This document shows, piece by piece, positions 1 through 9,217 of a stretch of DNA of 64,000 nt (positions within the stretch are counted from its first letter, which is position 1; the number at the start of each line of letters is the position of its first letter). Below the pieces are notes generated by a model. The model ran no database searches and was not told the origin of the DNA. It saw only the letters and a list, made by a program, of their open reading frames with translations. Source of the stretch: Hortaea werneckii (Eukaryota; Ascomycota; Dothideomycetes; Mycosphaerellales; Teratosphaeriaceae); contig JBAOKB010000154.1 in the NCBI GenBank assembly GCA_037044905.1, positions 434,001 to 498,000 on the forward strand, written 5' to 3'. A program made the translations under genes and the position numbers.

Positions 1-1195
1 CTCGGATATACGAGAAGATGTCCGTTATGGCAAGTGGAATTACACCAGGCGAATTTGCAGTGCCCTGCATGGAAAACGTCTTGCCGGTGCCTGTCATGCC
101 GTACGCGAAGACCGTGCCGTGATAGCCTTCCATGACCCTACGGACCAGCCGTTTAGCCGCGCTGTCATAGACACGCGAATTGTTGTCGTGAGGCGAGAAG
201 ACACTGTCGTAGCGATAATCGCCACCCTCTTTTCCTTTGTACGAAATGAGTGATTTTCGGCCATCCACCATCCATTCTCCCTCTGCTCCTTTGCCTCCAT
301 CGCCGCCAGAATCTGGCCGTACACGCACACTCACGAGCACATTGCCTTTGCTGTTCTTCGATGTACGCTTGCTTTCTGTTGGTGACTTCGCACTGCCCGA
401 TGTTCCTTTGTCGCCCAGGGTGTCCTCTCCAATATCCTCGAACGTTGTCCCATCCGTGATACTGGAGCCATTCGCAGACGAAGTTCGGCTGAGCGGCGGA
501 GATGGCATGCTAAGAAGGCTTTCTGACCCACTAGCACCCGATATAAGCTTGTTGTCCCCAGTACCGTTTAGCAGACTGGGAGTTCCTGTGAAGCCAGGGG
601 TGGGCGGCTCCGCCGCTTTCGCACGCAACCCATATGCGGAGCTCCGAGCTTTCGGCTTCTTGCCGCCGCCGTCTGCGCTGCGTTCCTTTGCAGGCTCTCG
701 TTTTTGGCTGGCATTGTACGCTGCATTGACATCGGATAGGGATGTGGAGGTAGAGAGCGGACTTGGCGGCAGGCTTGAGACTCGCGGGCTACCTTTGGGC
801 GGTAGTGGAAAAGCACTGATGCTGGTCGTTTTGCGTAGGGTCTTGCCGGGCGTCGGAATGCTAGATGAAGATGGACCCGACGAGGGTGGTGAGGTATTAT
901 GGTCGGCGGAGGTATCGGTAGTGTTGACAGTAGGGACAGAGGGCGTGGAACGAGCCTTGGACGGAGCAGGTGTATCCAGCTTTGAGCTTGTGAATGATCG
1001 TGAGGGTGACTTGGAGCCCGGTAAAGGAATCGAGGAATTCGAGCCTTGCCGGCGTTCGGACGAATCTGGTATGCCAGGCAATGGCTTTCTCGTTTTGGGG
1101 ACGGGCAACGCTGGCAAGGGCCCAGACGGTGGTGCCAGCGGCGATGTGGAGGGGCGGCGGATCCCAGACATAGTCGAGGTAGCAGATGCCGACAT
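1..1195 (-). CDS. Kinesin-7 (Kip2/KipA/CENP-E type) motor protein, 5' part only
   Basis: Partial gene whose 3' part lies beyond the left edge. Reading from the ATG at 1195-1193 the frame is open to base 1. The first ~280 residues are a Ser/Pro/Thr-rich, presumably disordered extension. The motor begins at VLVSVRVRP. The P-loop GTGKT is at residues 369-373, inside FAYGMTGTGKTFSMQG, followed by PGVIPLAITDIF. This P-loop surrounding and the long N-terminal extension fit plus-end-directed fungal Kip2/KipA kinesins (kinesin-7), which ride microtubule plus ends and affect polarity. The start is the first ATG of the frame and is followed by low-complexity sequence, so a later start cannot be excluded. 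No intron is seen. Family call is confident, subfamily less so because most of the motor is missing. Confidence 0.88.
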   Translation of the reverse strand, partial: MSASATSTMSGIRRPSTSPLAPPSGPLPALPVPKTRKPLPGIPDSSERRQGSNSSIPLPGSKSPSRSFTSSKLDTPAPSKARSTPSVPTVNTTDTSADHNTSPPSSGPSSSSIPTPGKTLRKTTSISAFPLPPKGSPRVSSLPPSPLSTSTSLSDVNAAYNASQKREPAKERSADGGGKKPKARSSAYGLRAKAAEPPTPGFTGTPSLLNGTGDNKLISGASGSESLLSMPSPPLSRTSSANGSSITDGTTFEDIGEDTLGDKGTSGSAKSPTESKRTSKNSKGNVLVSVRVRPDSGGDGGKGAEGEWMVDGRKSLISYKGKEGGDYRYDSVFSPHDNNSRVYDSAAKRLVRRVMEGYHGTVFAYGMTGTGKTFSMQGTANSPGVIPLAITDIFSYIR

Positions 1196-2757
1196 GGTTT
1201 GCTGTCGCTATCCGTCGCTGAAGCTATGCAGCATACAGGGGCTCGGCAGGCGCCTGTTGCGCATGAACTGCTATAGTAGACGGTGTTATACCATGGCAAT
1301 CCTCCTCTTGTCTAGCAATAGTCGAGAGCGAGTGATGCCGGGCGAAAGTCAGGAAGCACATGCGCCCGGCCTGCTATGCGCTATGGCTGCTCGCAACGTG
1401 CCGATGTTGTCTGTGCAGACGCAAGGATGCGCTCTCCAGGGCGTTCCTCGAAGAGTTACCCTGCTGCTGGAGCGGCCCCGGTCGACAGCGCTGATCACAA
1501 TAACAACGCGTAGTATGCAGCACTGGGGATCGCCAGGTTGGATGCTGCAATGAGTCCTACGGGTTGAAGGCAGTACGCGACACTGCGATGGTCAAGTAAT
1601 ATTTTTACTCCGTACTTCCAGCCAAACCTTCCATCACATCTCACTACCCATCCACCACTCCTGAGGCCAGGAGTTTGAATGGCGTCCACGTCCAGGCGTG
1701 ATGCACGAGCGCTAGCGCAGCCTCTTGCACTCGAAAGGGTAAGGGCTAGCAGCCAGGCCACTGTAAACTTTGAACAGCGAGATGAAATCTATTTTCGAGG
1801 CCAAATCATCATCTCGCTCCCCGACCAACTAAGGCACTGCCTGCTTTGGGGCGACGATCGTGTCATTTGGTTGTAAGGTACTGAGTGTCCTTGGTCTTGT
1901 CATGTCTGCAGTATGCGTGCTGCTCGCATGGCTATCGCGTTCGTCAATGGACGAGCGACCTCGGCGTCTTGTTGGTGATTCACCTCACAAGACTACCGGG
2001 GGCCCATTCCGCCCGGCATTTCTAACGGTGATGATCAGCGGACGGGAACACTACAGGCGGCTCAACGGTGAACTCTTTCACATTGTTTTCCTGAAAGCTT
2101 CTGTCGCCAAAGCAACACGATTGGAGAGCGAAGCATGTCCTGTCGAGGATATCTTCCAGCATCACAAGAATGCCTTCTACTCCTTATGTGATGACAACCT
2201 TGGAAGTCCTCGTTCATGATGACGAGCGGACGACCTCTACGTTCCCAACATTACCCCATCTCCTAAGCGGAGTGAAAGTCACCGCCAGATGATTACGTGG
2301 ACAAGGGCCCATAGCTGATTTCTTGCCTTGGGTACAGTACAAGGTCGCTAGCATTGGAAGTGAATGATAAAGAGCTAATAAACAGACAAACAAGCTTCCG
2401 GGGAACCCTATGCCATACGACCCTACCAGTCAGATGGATGTTCGCAGGTTACATGCAGCCGGTACAACACAGGGGCACGTGCGATGCGAAGCAGAAGTAG
2501 AAGTGATCACCGGAAACCCTCTCACTGGGTCGTGCTTTTGGTTCTATGAGGCAGTACTGACTTACTACTGTACGGAGCAGATTGTGCGGATATGATTGGA
2601 CAAGCATGAGAGGAATGTCGCAGTGCGCTCGATTGAGAGTCTACCTGAGAAGCAATTCTTTTATCCTTGTAACTTCTTGAGCTGTGTCTCTTCACAGTTT
2701 TGTCTTCTATCCGAATTCCATCTTACTCCGCGTGATTTAGCTAGGGTATCTTTTTTT
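1196..2757. other. Intergenic, kinesin upstream region and cyclase 3' flank
   Basis: No convincing gene. The longest open frames (for example 1860-2219, plus) show no family resemblance and no intron-supported extension. It would hold the kinesin promoter and the 3' UTR of the cyclase gene. A run of T at 2751-2759 lies directly at the cyclase stop codon. Confidence 0.6.
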
Positions 2758-4411
2758 TTATGCGCCGTTCGTCTTGACTCCATTGGCGTGACCATTCACA
2801 CCATTCACACCGTTGACGTGGCCGTTTGTCAGTGCGCTGTCGGCATCGACGCCCGCAGCATGCTTCAAAGCATGCTCCGGTGCCTGACCGTTGACGGCAT
2901 CCTTGTTGATCACGGCTTTCTTCAGAGAAGCGTCCGCGCCATTCGTGGTGTTCTCGGCGGGCTTAGCGTTCATGGTGTAGCCAGTGTCGGAGGCGTCGAC
3001 GAAGGCCTCAAGCCCGGCACCCTCGCGCGGGTACTCCTTCATGATCTTCTTGTGGGTCCGCAGGGCGGAAGCCAGCTCCTCCTGTGAAACGTCGTTCAGG
3101 AAGACGCATGAGCCTAGCGGCTTCGGCACAGCGGCACGGAGCAGGCCATCGCGGGTCTTCATGATCGCCTGAGTACCCTGCTCGAGAATCTCTTCATTGA
3201 ACTGCGGGTGGTCCATGGAAAGACCGGCTCTCGAGAAGAGGTTGAGCAGACGGCGGTGCTCTTGGTCACTGAGCAGGCCACGCTGGTTCGCGAGCGTCGC
3301 AGAGTAAGCCATGTCAATGGAGATGGCGTGGCCGTGTCGGAGCGGCACCTCCGGCACCAGCTCGTGCAGTGGTGACCAGCTACATCGCGTCAGCTACTTC
3401 CGTCTGCATTCCAAGTCGTAAGGAAAGCAAATACTCACGTGTGGCCGTAAGCAATAACTCTGTCCAGACCAATCTCGTGCAAGTTGGGCGTCTCCAACTT
3501 CAACATCTCGTAAATACCATTCCAGTTGATCTTGTCCGCAGCGTCACGGACCTCCTGCGTGCTGTGGTCCATACGGCCGAAGCCAGTACCGATCAGCTGC
3601 TCGCAGTACTTGTCCAGCAGGTCAAAGGTGGGCAAGTGAGCACAGCTCGAGATCTTGATCAGCTCGGCGAATCCATTGCGGATCTGCGCCTCAGGCAGAG
3701 TACGGAGGAAAGCAAAGTCAAGGAAGGTGTGCTGCGGTGCGTGGTAGGCGCCCAGGCGGTTCTTGTAGTTGCCGTAGTTCACGGCGACCTTGATCGAGAC
3801 AGAGGCGTCGATCAGACCAATGACGGTCGTGGGGATACGGATGTAGTTTGTGTTGCGTCGGTAAGCAGCACAAGCAAATCTGCGAGAAGTTAGCGCTGTT
3901 CATAACATGGCTCTTCGGCACCGCTTAGGATGGATATGTAGCCAGAGTGCCTTGAAGTTATCTTCAGCGGTGGTAAACTACCCAACAACGTCTGTGACCA
4001 GTCCGCCTCCGACAACTAGAACTGGTTCCTTTCTGATAATACCTATGCGGTGTCAGCTTGTGTATCTCAGCTTCAATGCTGATAATAGGACATACCGAAT
4101 TCGGTCATGGAATCCACAATGCTCAAGAAAGTATCAATCGACTTGGCCTTCTCGCCGATCATGGTCGTGTGGATCTTGAGCTCCAGACCATGGTGTTCAA
4201 AGTACTCCTGCATCTGCTTGCCGTAGACATTGTAGATGTTCATGTCCATGACGGCAAGACATCTTCGCCAGCGCGAGAAGCATTCTGCGAGGTCACCCTT
4301 CTGCTTGTCAAAGACACCGTCGATGAAGCTGAAGTCGTATTCGATCTTCTCATAGCCCTCGACGTGGAAACCCTTCTTGGTCTCCGTAACGGAGGCCTTC
4401 ATGTCAGACAT
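2758..4411 (-). CDS. Desmethyl-4-deoxygadusol synthase-like sedoheptulose-7-phosphate cyclase (mycosporine pathway)
   Basis: Four exons: 4411-4096, 4042-3982, 3879-3439, 3379-2758, giving 479 aa with every junction in frame. It belongs to the dehydroquinate-synthase-like sugar phosphate cyclases. The NAD-binding segment VVGGGLVTDVVGF spans the exon 2/3 junction. The segment RIPTTVIGLIDASVSIK, then AVNYGNYKNRLGAYH, matches the DDGS/EEVS branch rather than true dehydroquinate synthase, which reads PTT..A.VDSS.GGK. The family makes desmethyl-4-deoxygadusol or valiolones from sedoheptulose 7-phosphate. The O-methyltransferase and ATP-grasp neighbours favour the mycosporine product. The last ~45 residues are a low-complexity tail rich in NGV/NGH units. 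The ATG at 4411 has an A-rich Kozak context. It diverges from the O-methyltransferase across 1.4 kb. Confidence 0.9.
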
Positions 4412-5830
4412 TTTGACGGTTGTGCTGTTGAAACAACGAGATGTGCGAGTTGAGGCAAGAGTGGAAGAAACAGAAGATGGTTGATGAAGGAAGGAGTCGC
4501 TGTGGAAGGGGAAAAAAGAGTGGAGGAGGCACGTCGGATCATCATTGCTACATAAACCTTGGCCATTATTTCGTCCTCGCTTAGACGGACCTCGAAAATC
4601 ACGCTTGTTGTCGTGATTCCGAGACAACGGTAACGTCAACCATTGCATACTAGTCTTCATCCGTAGCCTCCAGCGTTGGCCAAAACTTGTGGCACAGCTA
4701 CTCCTCATCCCAACAGTTGCCGGCTTTGTACATGTGGTTCACTATACGTCCAGCGAAACTCTCTACCGTCCGAATGACCTTGTGCTATGCAGGGCGCTGC
4801 AGCGAGGCACAGCTAGCGACAGAAGGATTCGCCAATGCTTCACGACGGTGATGTTTGCCCAGGCGTAACAGACCGGGATCTCGCGTTTGGCAGGCAGCGT
4901 GGTCTTCCTTCTCCGGGAGCACTTGCAGTCAATGTCGTCAGGGCACCACTCAGCGTGGCTGTATTCCAGATGGGTCCCACCTCTTGCTCCACGCGAAAGT
5001 GAGATTAGGTTCGGATAGATTGGCTCAGATCTACCATCCAAGATTCGACCTGTCGCTCATCCTTTGCCGATGAAGTCTCCGAGCGGGGGATTGCTCCTCC
5101 TGCACAGCCCATGCCGGGTCCCCTGTCTATAACCTCTACATACAGGCGGTATGATGTGGCATTGGGCATCGCGAGAGGTGCGACAGGTCTCCATAGATGT
5201 GATCGGATCTAGCCCACTAGTGACGTCTTCTTCGGCGGTTGCCGGTGGTTGCCGCTCTAGTGATGAGGGGCAATCTAAGGGTCCACTCTGGAGACTCTCG
5301 ATCCCACTTGTTCCGTCCGAGGGAGATCTTCCTGGCATGTGCTTGTGGTTCGGGCGACAAGGACCACCGGAACGAGCTTGACATGACGGTTACATGACTG
5401 CAAATTATGCCTGTGCCTGCCATAGTTCTGGGTCAGGTACGCGCTCGGCCAATAGCTTGCATCATCACGCAGGTCCAGGCTGCTCGTCCCCCGGTTCCTG
5501 ACAAGACCAGCTGCGGAGCTTGTGTGGAGCTCTTTTGATTGCGGTTGGCATGCCACTGTTGTCTCGCTACGACTGCGAAAGACCCCAAAGAGATGCCAGT
5601 CTCCAGTCTGAGTCCGACAAACCGCTCCTAAACTGCTGCGACAACAACGTCTCGAAATCGCGACACACCCACAGCACCTTGCGAGTCGACAGCTTCATTA
5701 TCGGCGACTGACTTGTGGTCGGCAACTGAAAGCGTCTTTGAAAGCGGTAGGAAGCTTTCCTCCCTCACTCGTCTGTCCATTTTCATCCAAAACGCGCCAC
5801 CTTTAGTAAAGAAAGCGAAGCGAAGACACC
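4412..5830. promoter_or_regulatory. Divergent promoter between cyclase and O-methyltransferase
   Basis: This 1.4 kb spacer separates two head-to-head genes of the same proposed pathway and is likely a shared control region. A CRE/ATF-like core TGACGTC lies at 5221-5227. AGGGG/CCCCT motifs occur at 4507-4511, 5120-5124 and 5266-5270, but that count is about what chance predicts. Short open frames inside it do not resemble any protein. Function is inferred from position only. Confidence 0.5.
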
Positions 5831-6797
5831 ATGTCCACGTTCGATCAAACGAAAGCTTACGCGGAGCAGGAGGATGTCTTCTTTGATGACGGGCGGGAAA
5901 TTGAGCTGCTGCACTTTGTGTACAGCAAGCCAGACATTGACGACATTCGTGGCAACCCGGCAAAGGTTCTAGCAGCCATTGATGAGTTTGGCCGCAAGAA
6001 GAAATATCTCATGAATGTCGGCGAAGACAAAGGCCGCATCGTGACCGACTTGATAGCTGAGGTGAAGCCAAAAACAATGGTAGCTCTCTTCCATTTCCCT
6101 TGAGCATTAGCAGCCCGGCAGAGGCTGATAGAAAGGTAGGTCGAGCTCGGAGGCTACATCGGGTACTCCACTATTTTGTTTGGCGATGCAGTCAAGAAAG
6201 CTGGAGGCAAGCAGTACTTCAGTCTGGAGCGGAACCCTGAATTTGGTGCGGTCATTGGTTCTCTCATAGACCTCGCAGGACTGAGCGACGTCGTCAAGAT
6301 AGAAGTCGGCTCCAGCGATGCGTCACTCATGCGGCTGTACCAACAAGGGCTGCTTAAACACATCGACATGATGTTCCTGGACCACTACAAGCCCGCATAC
6401 ACTACGGACCTCAAACTCTGCGAAGAGCTGAAATTGGTAACACCAGGTTCAGTGCTCGCAGCTGACAACGTGATTAAGCCCGGCAATCCGCCATACCTGA
6501 AGTACGTCCGCAGCAGTGTGGAGGAGAAGCGGCAAGCAGCGCAGCAGTCGAATGGCTTCACTGCCGAAGAATCCGGAATCGCTGCGAGGACAGTCAACCA
6601 GTACACGAAGCGAGGGGAATCTACGGAGCTCAACAAGAGCCCTGGAAATCCGAACTTGGTGTACGACAGCAAGCTTGTGAACAGCTTCGAGCCCACGGGT
6701 GTCCCTGTAAGTACGCACAGCTCCTGACGGAGACTTTCTGCTGACGTTGCCCAAACAGGATGGCATCGAGATTAGCCGCTGTGTTGGTGAAGAGTAG
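5831..6797 (+). CDS. COMT-like SAM-dependent O-methyltransferase (mycosporine pathway)
   Basis: Three exons: 5831-6079, 6140-6706 and 6759-6797, giving 284 aa, all junctions in frame. It resembles catechol O-methyltransferases: MNVGEDKGRIV (substrate/SAM region), VELGGYIGYS at residues 84-93 (SAM-binding motif I), MMFLDHYK (metal/catalytic Asp region) and LAADNVIKPG. The short last exon supplies a DGIEISRC tail. In the mycosporine pathway such an enzyme methylates desmethyl-4-deoxygadusol to 4-deoxygadusol. The start ATG is in a CACCATG context. Its position between the divergent cyclase and the co-directional ATP-grasp gene is the main reason to assign it to this pathway and not to catechol metabolism. 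Confidence 0.88.
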
Positions 6798-7395
6798 GAC
6801 TGGAAAATGGGGGTGCTGGCAGATGCAGAGCTGCCAGTCGGGGCAGACCCGGAGGCATGAGAGTCACGACATAGGTATGGGCCCTTGTGAAGCGCCTCTG
6901 CAACTGGGTGAATCAGGAGATTCGGATGATAAAGCGGTCTCGATGGCCGTCCACAAATGGATGTCTGGTCGGGAGTTCTTCAGCTCCTGATCATCACGGC
7001 GTTGCCCGATTAGGTAGCCAAGAGAATCACATGCAGACAGCTTTGCAGCCCAAGTCTATCTTTCACGCCGGATTTGTCTCAGAACTACACCTACAGTACC
7101 TCTATAGTACACGGTCTTATAAATTGACACCGCTCGTTTTGAACTTCGGCCACAGAATTTCCTCTGCTCATTTCATAATGTGATCCGCGATCGGACCACA
7201 GATGTGCACCATGATGATGTCACCACAGGACAGGAAGTTGATTGTTTCAATCCAAACGGAGTCTTGCATGTGATTTTCGACACAAGGTTACCTCTAGTTC
7301 GCTGGGTATCGCTTGGCCCTTTTGGCTTGGAGGAGTATCGTCTCGACATCCATCGTGGGCACCAACACTCTGCGATCGCAAAGCCTCAGCCCACC
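6798..7395. other. Intergenic, upstream of the ATP-grasp gene
   Basis: About 600 bases between two co-directional pathway genes. The frame of the ATP-grasp gene is open upstream to 7242, but the encoded sequence there looks random, and a CCACCATG start at 7396 is a better choice. Nothing else is recognisable. Confidence 0.55.
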
Positions 7396-8941
7396 ATGTT
7401 GGATGCGCGCTCGTCTATCCTTGCTCACGTAGCACTGGATGCGGCACTTGTACTTTTCAGCTGCCTCTTCTTCCATTGGACACCTTCCTGACTTTCTGGG
7501 CTTATGCTGTCTCACTTGTCTATCCTTTTGGAGCCGTCAAGCACCGACAGCATGTCCGATCCACGCACACGCCTTACTTTGAGCCCAAGACTATCCTCGT
7601 CACCGGCGTTGGCATGACCAAAGGCCTGGCACTCGCCCGCATCTTCTATTCTGCCGGCCACAACGTGATAGGCGCCGATTTCGAGCCGTCATACCTGCCG
7701 ACGGCGTGTGGAAGGTCTTCAAGGGCATTGAAAGCATTCCACAAATTCACGAAACCAGATGGGACGAAGGACGGGCAGATGCGGTATACACAAGATATCT
7801 TGAACGTTATCAGGAAGGAAAATGTGGACATCTGGGTCTCGTGCTCGGGCGTCGCATCCGCTGTCGAGGACGGCATCGCGAAAGAGATGGTTGAGACCGT
7901 GACCAAATGCAAAGCCGTGCAGTACGACGTGGCCACCACGAAAAGACTGCACGAGAAGCATTCGTTCATGGAATACACCAGAAGCATCGGTCTGCCTATA
8001 CCCGATACGCAGACCGTAACCTCGAAAGCAGCGGCCTTGAAGTTTTTGGATGACACCAATGGCACTGGCAAGAAATACATCATGAAGTACATTGGCACAG
8101 ACGATTCGGTTAGAGGTGACATGACGCTCTTGCCGCTTGACACACCAGCGCAGACTAAAGCGCACATCACCAAGTTCCAAATCTCGGAAGAGCGACCGTG
8201 GATCTTGCAGCAGTTCATTCGCGGTCCAGAGTACTGCACGCATTCATTGGTAGTCAAAGGCGAGGTCAAAGCCTTCGTCGCATGCCCTTCCTCCGAGCTC
8301 CTCATGCACTATCAAGCTCTACCAGCCGACTCTGGGCTCAGCAGGAGCATGCTGCGCTTTACACAAGAATACGCAGCCGCTGGCGGTCCCTCGTTCACAG
8401 GCCATCTATCTTTCGACTTCCTGGTGGAGATGGGTGATGCCGAGAAAGGGCTACGCGACCCATCGGCGAACGTCAAACTATACCCGATCGAATGTAATCC
8501 AAGAGCTCACACAGCTGTCTGTCTCTTCAACGACACTCCGGAGCTAGTAGATGGTTACCTCACTATCCTTGAGCCGAAAACCGCCGTAAGCAGCTCTAGC
8601 AAGAAGACGTCGACGCCTAACGGCCTTGCACCGCTTCCCGTCTTCCCAAACCAGCCAGCAAATACTACTGGATCGGGCACGACCTGATGTCACTCGTCAT
8701 CTCACCTTTGCTCTCACTCTTCAGCCAAGAGGGACCCAGCTTCGTGGAAGTCTTCGAAAGCTTGCTCACCTTTGTCGAGCACGTGCTATGGTGGCGCGAC
8801 GGGACTTTCGAGGTCTGGGATCCGCTACCGGCTTGGTGGCTCTACCATGTCTACTGGCCGTACCAATTTGTCAAGGCGGCGCTGTCTGGACAGAAATGGA
8901 GCCGCATCAATGTTAGCACTTGCAAGATGTTCACGTGCTAG
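7396..8941 (+). CDS. Membrane-anchored ATP-grasp ligase (mycosporine pathway), with two frame breaks
   Basis: Likely ligase coupling an amino acid to 4-deoxygadusol. The start is chosen at 7396 (CCACCATG). It reads into a hydrophobic segment, but must change frame between about 7430 and 7490 to reach LTFWAYAVSLVYPFG. The body follows: TILVTGVGMTKGLALAR, NVIGADFEP, KKYIMKYIG (ATP-grasp Lys), then HLSFDFLVE and YPIECNPRAHTAV (metal-binding Glu/Asn). Near 8586 there is a GTAAGC donor, a CCTAAC branch site and CAG acceptors ending at 8654 and 8658, then a hydrophobic tail with KYYWIGHDL and WWLYHVYWP ending in TAG at 8939-8941. Splicing this intron does not restore the frame by itself. One base more near the A run at 8577-8580 would. 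Expected length is about 490 aa. It may be an error-bearing intact gene or a real pseudogene. Confidence 0.75.
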
Positions 8942-9217
8942 GGAGGGAACAGGTGAGATGGAAAAGGATTCTCTCAGTGGTGTGGTGGCAGAAAATGCAC
9001 ATTCTCCAAGTCACCCCAGTTCGTGTGATAGACAAGGTCTGGATGCGTAGTTCACTTTACCATGTCTAATACTTATGTAGTAGAGCAATCGAATGCGCCT
9101 TAACGAGCATTGACATGGTTCTGCTGCTCTTTCAACTTGTTGACGTCTCCCCCGTGGCCTCGTACCTGTTCGTCCGCTTAGCGTAAATCCAGACTATTCA
9201 CCAACAGAACGCGTTGC

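Noticed and set aside
237..1553. 438-codon plus-strand open frame
   Set aside because: Antisense to the kinesin coding region; its Pro/Gly/Val-rich product is the mirror of the Ser/Pro-rich kinesin N-terminus and has no domain.
1860..2219. 119-codon frame with a hydrophobic start
   Set aside because: No signal-peptide logic beyond a few residues, no homologous motif, no introns or neighbours to support it.
4412..5830. AGGGG/CCCCT stress elements as proof of Msn2-type control of the mycosporine genes
   Set aside because: Three copies in 1.4 kb on two strands is about the chance expectation, so it is not evidence.
7242..7395. Upstream extension of the ATP-grasp frame to 7242
   Set aside because: The encoded residues look random and the CCACCATG at 7396 opens a hydrophobic segment suited to the protein.
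7429..7460. A 32-nt intron explaining the N-terminal frame change of the ATP-grasp gene
   Set aside because: Phase fits but it is shorter than usual fungal introns and has no clear branch site; a one-base indel is as likely.
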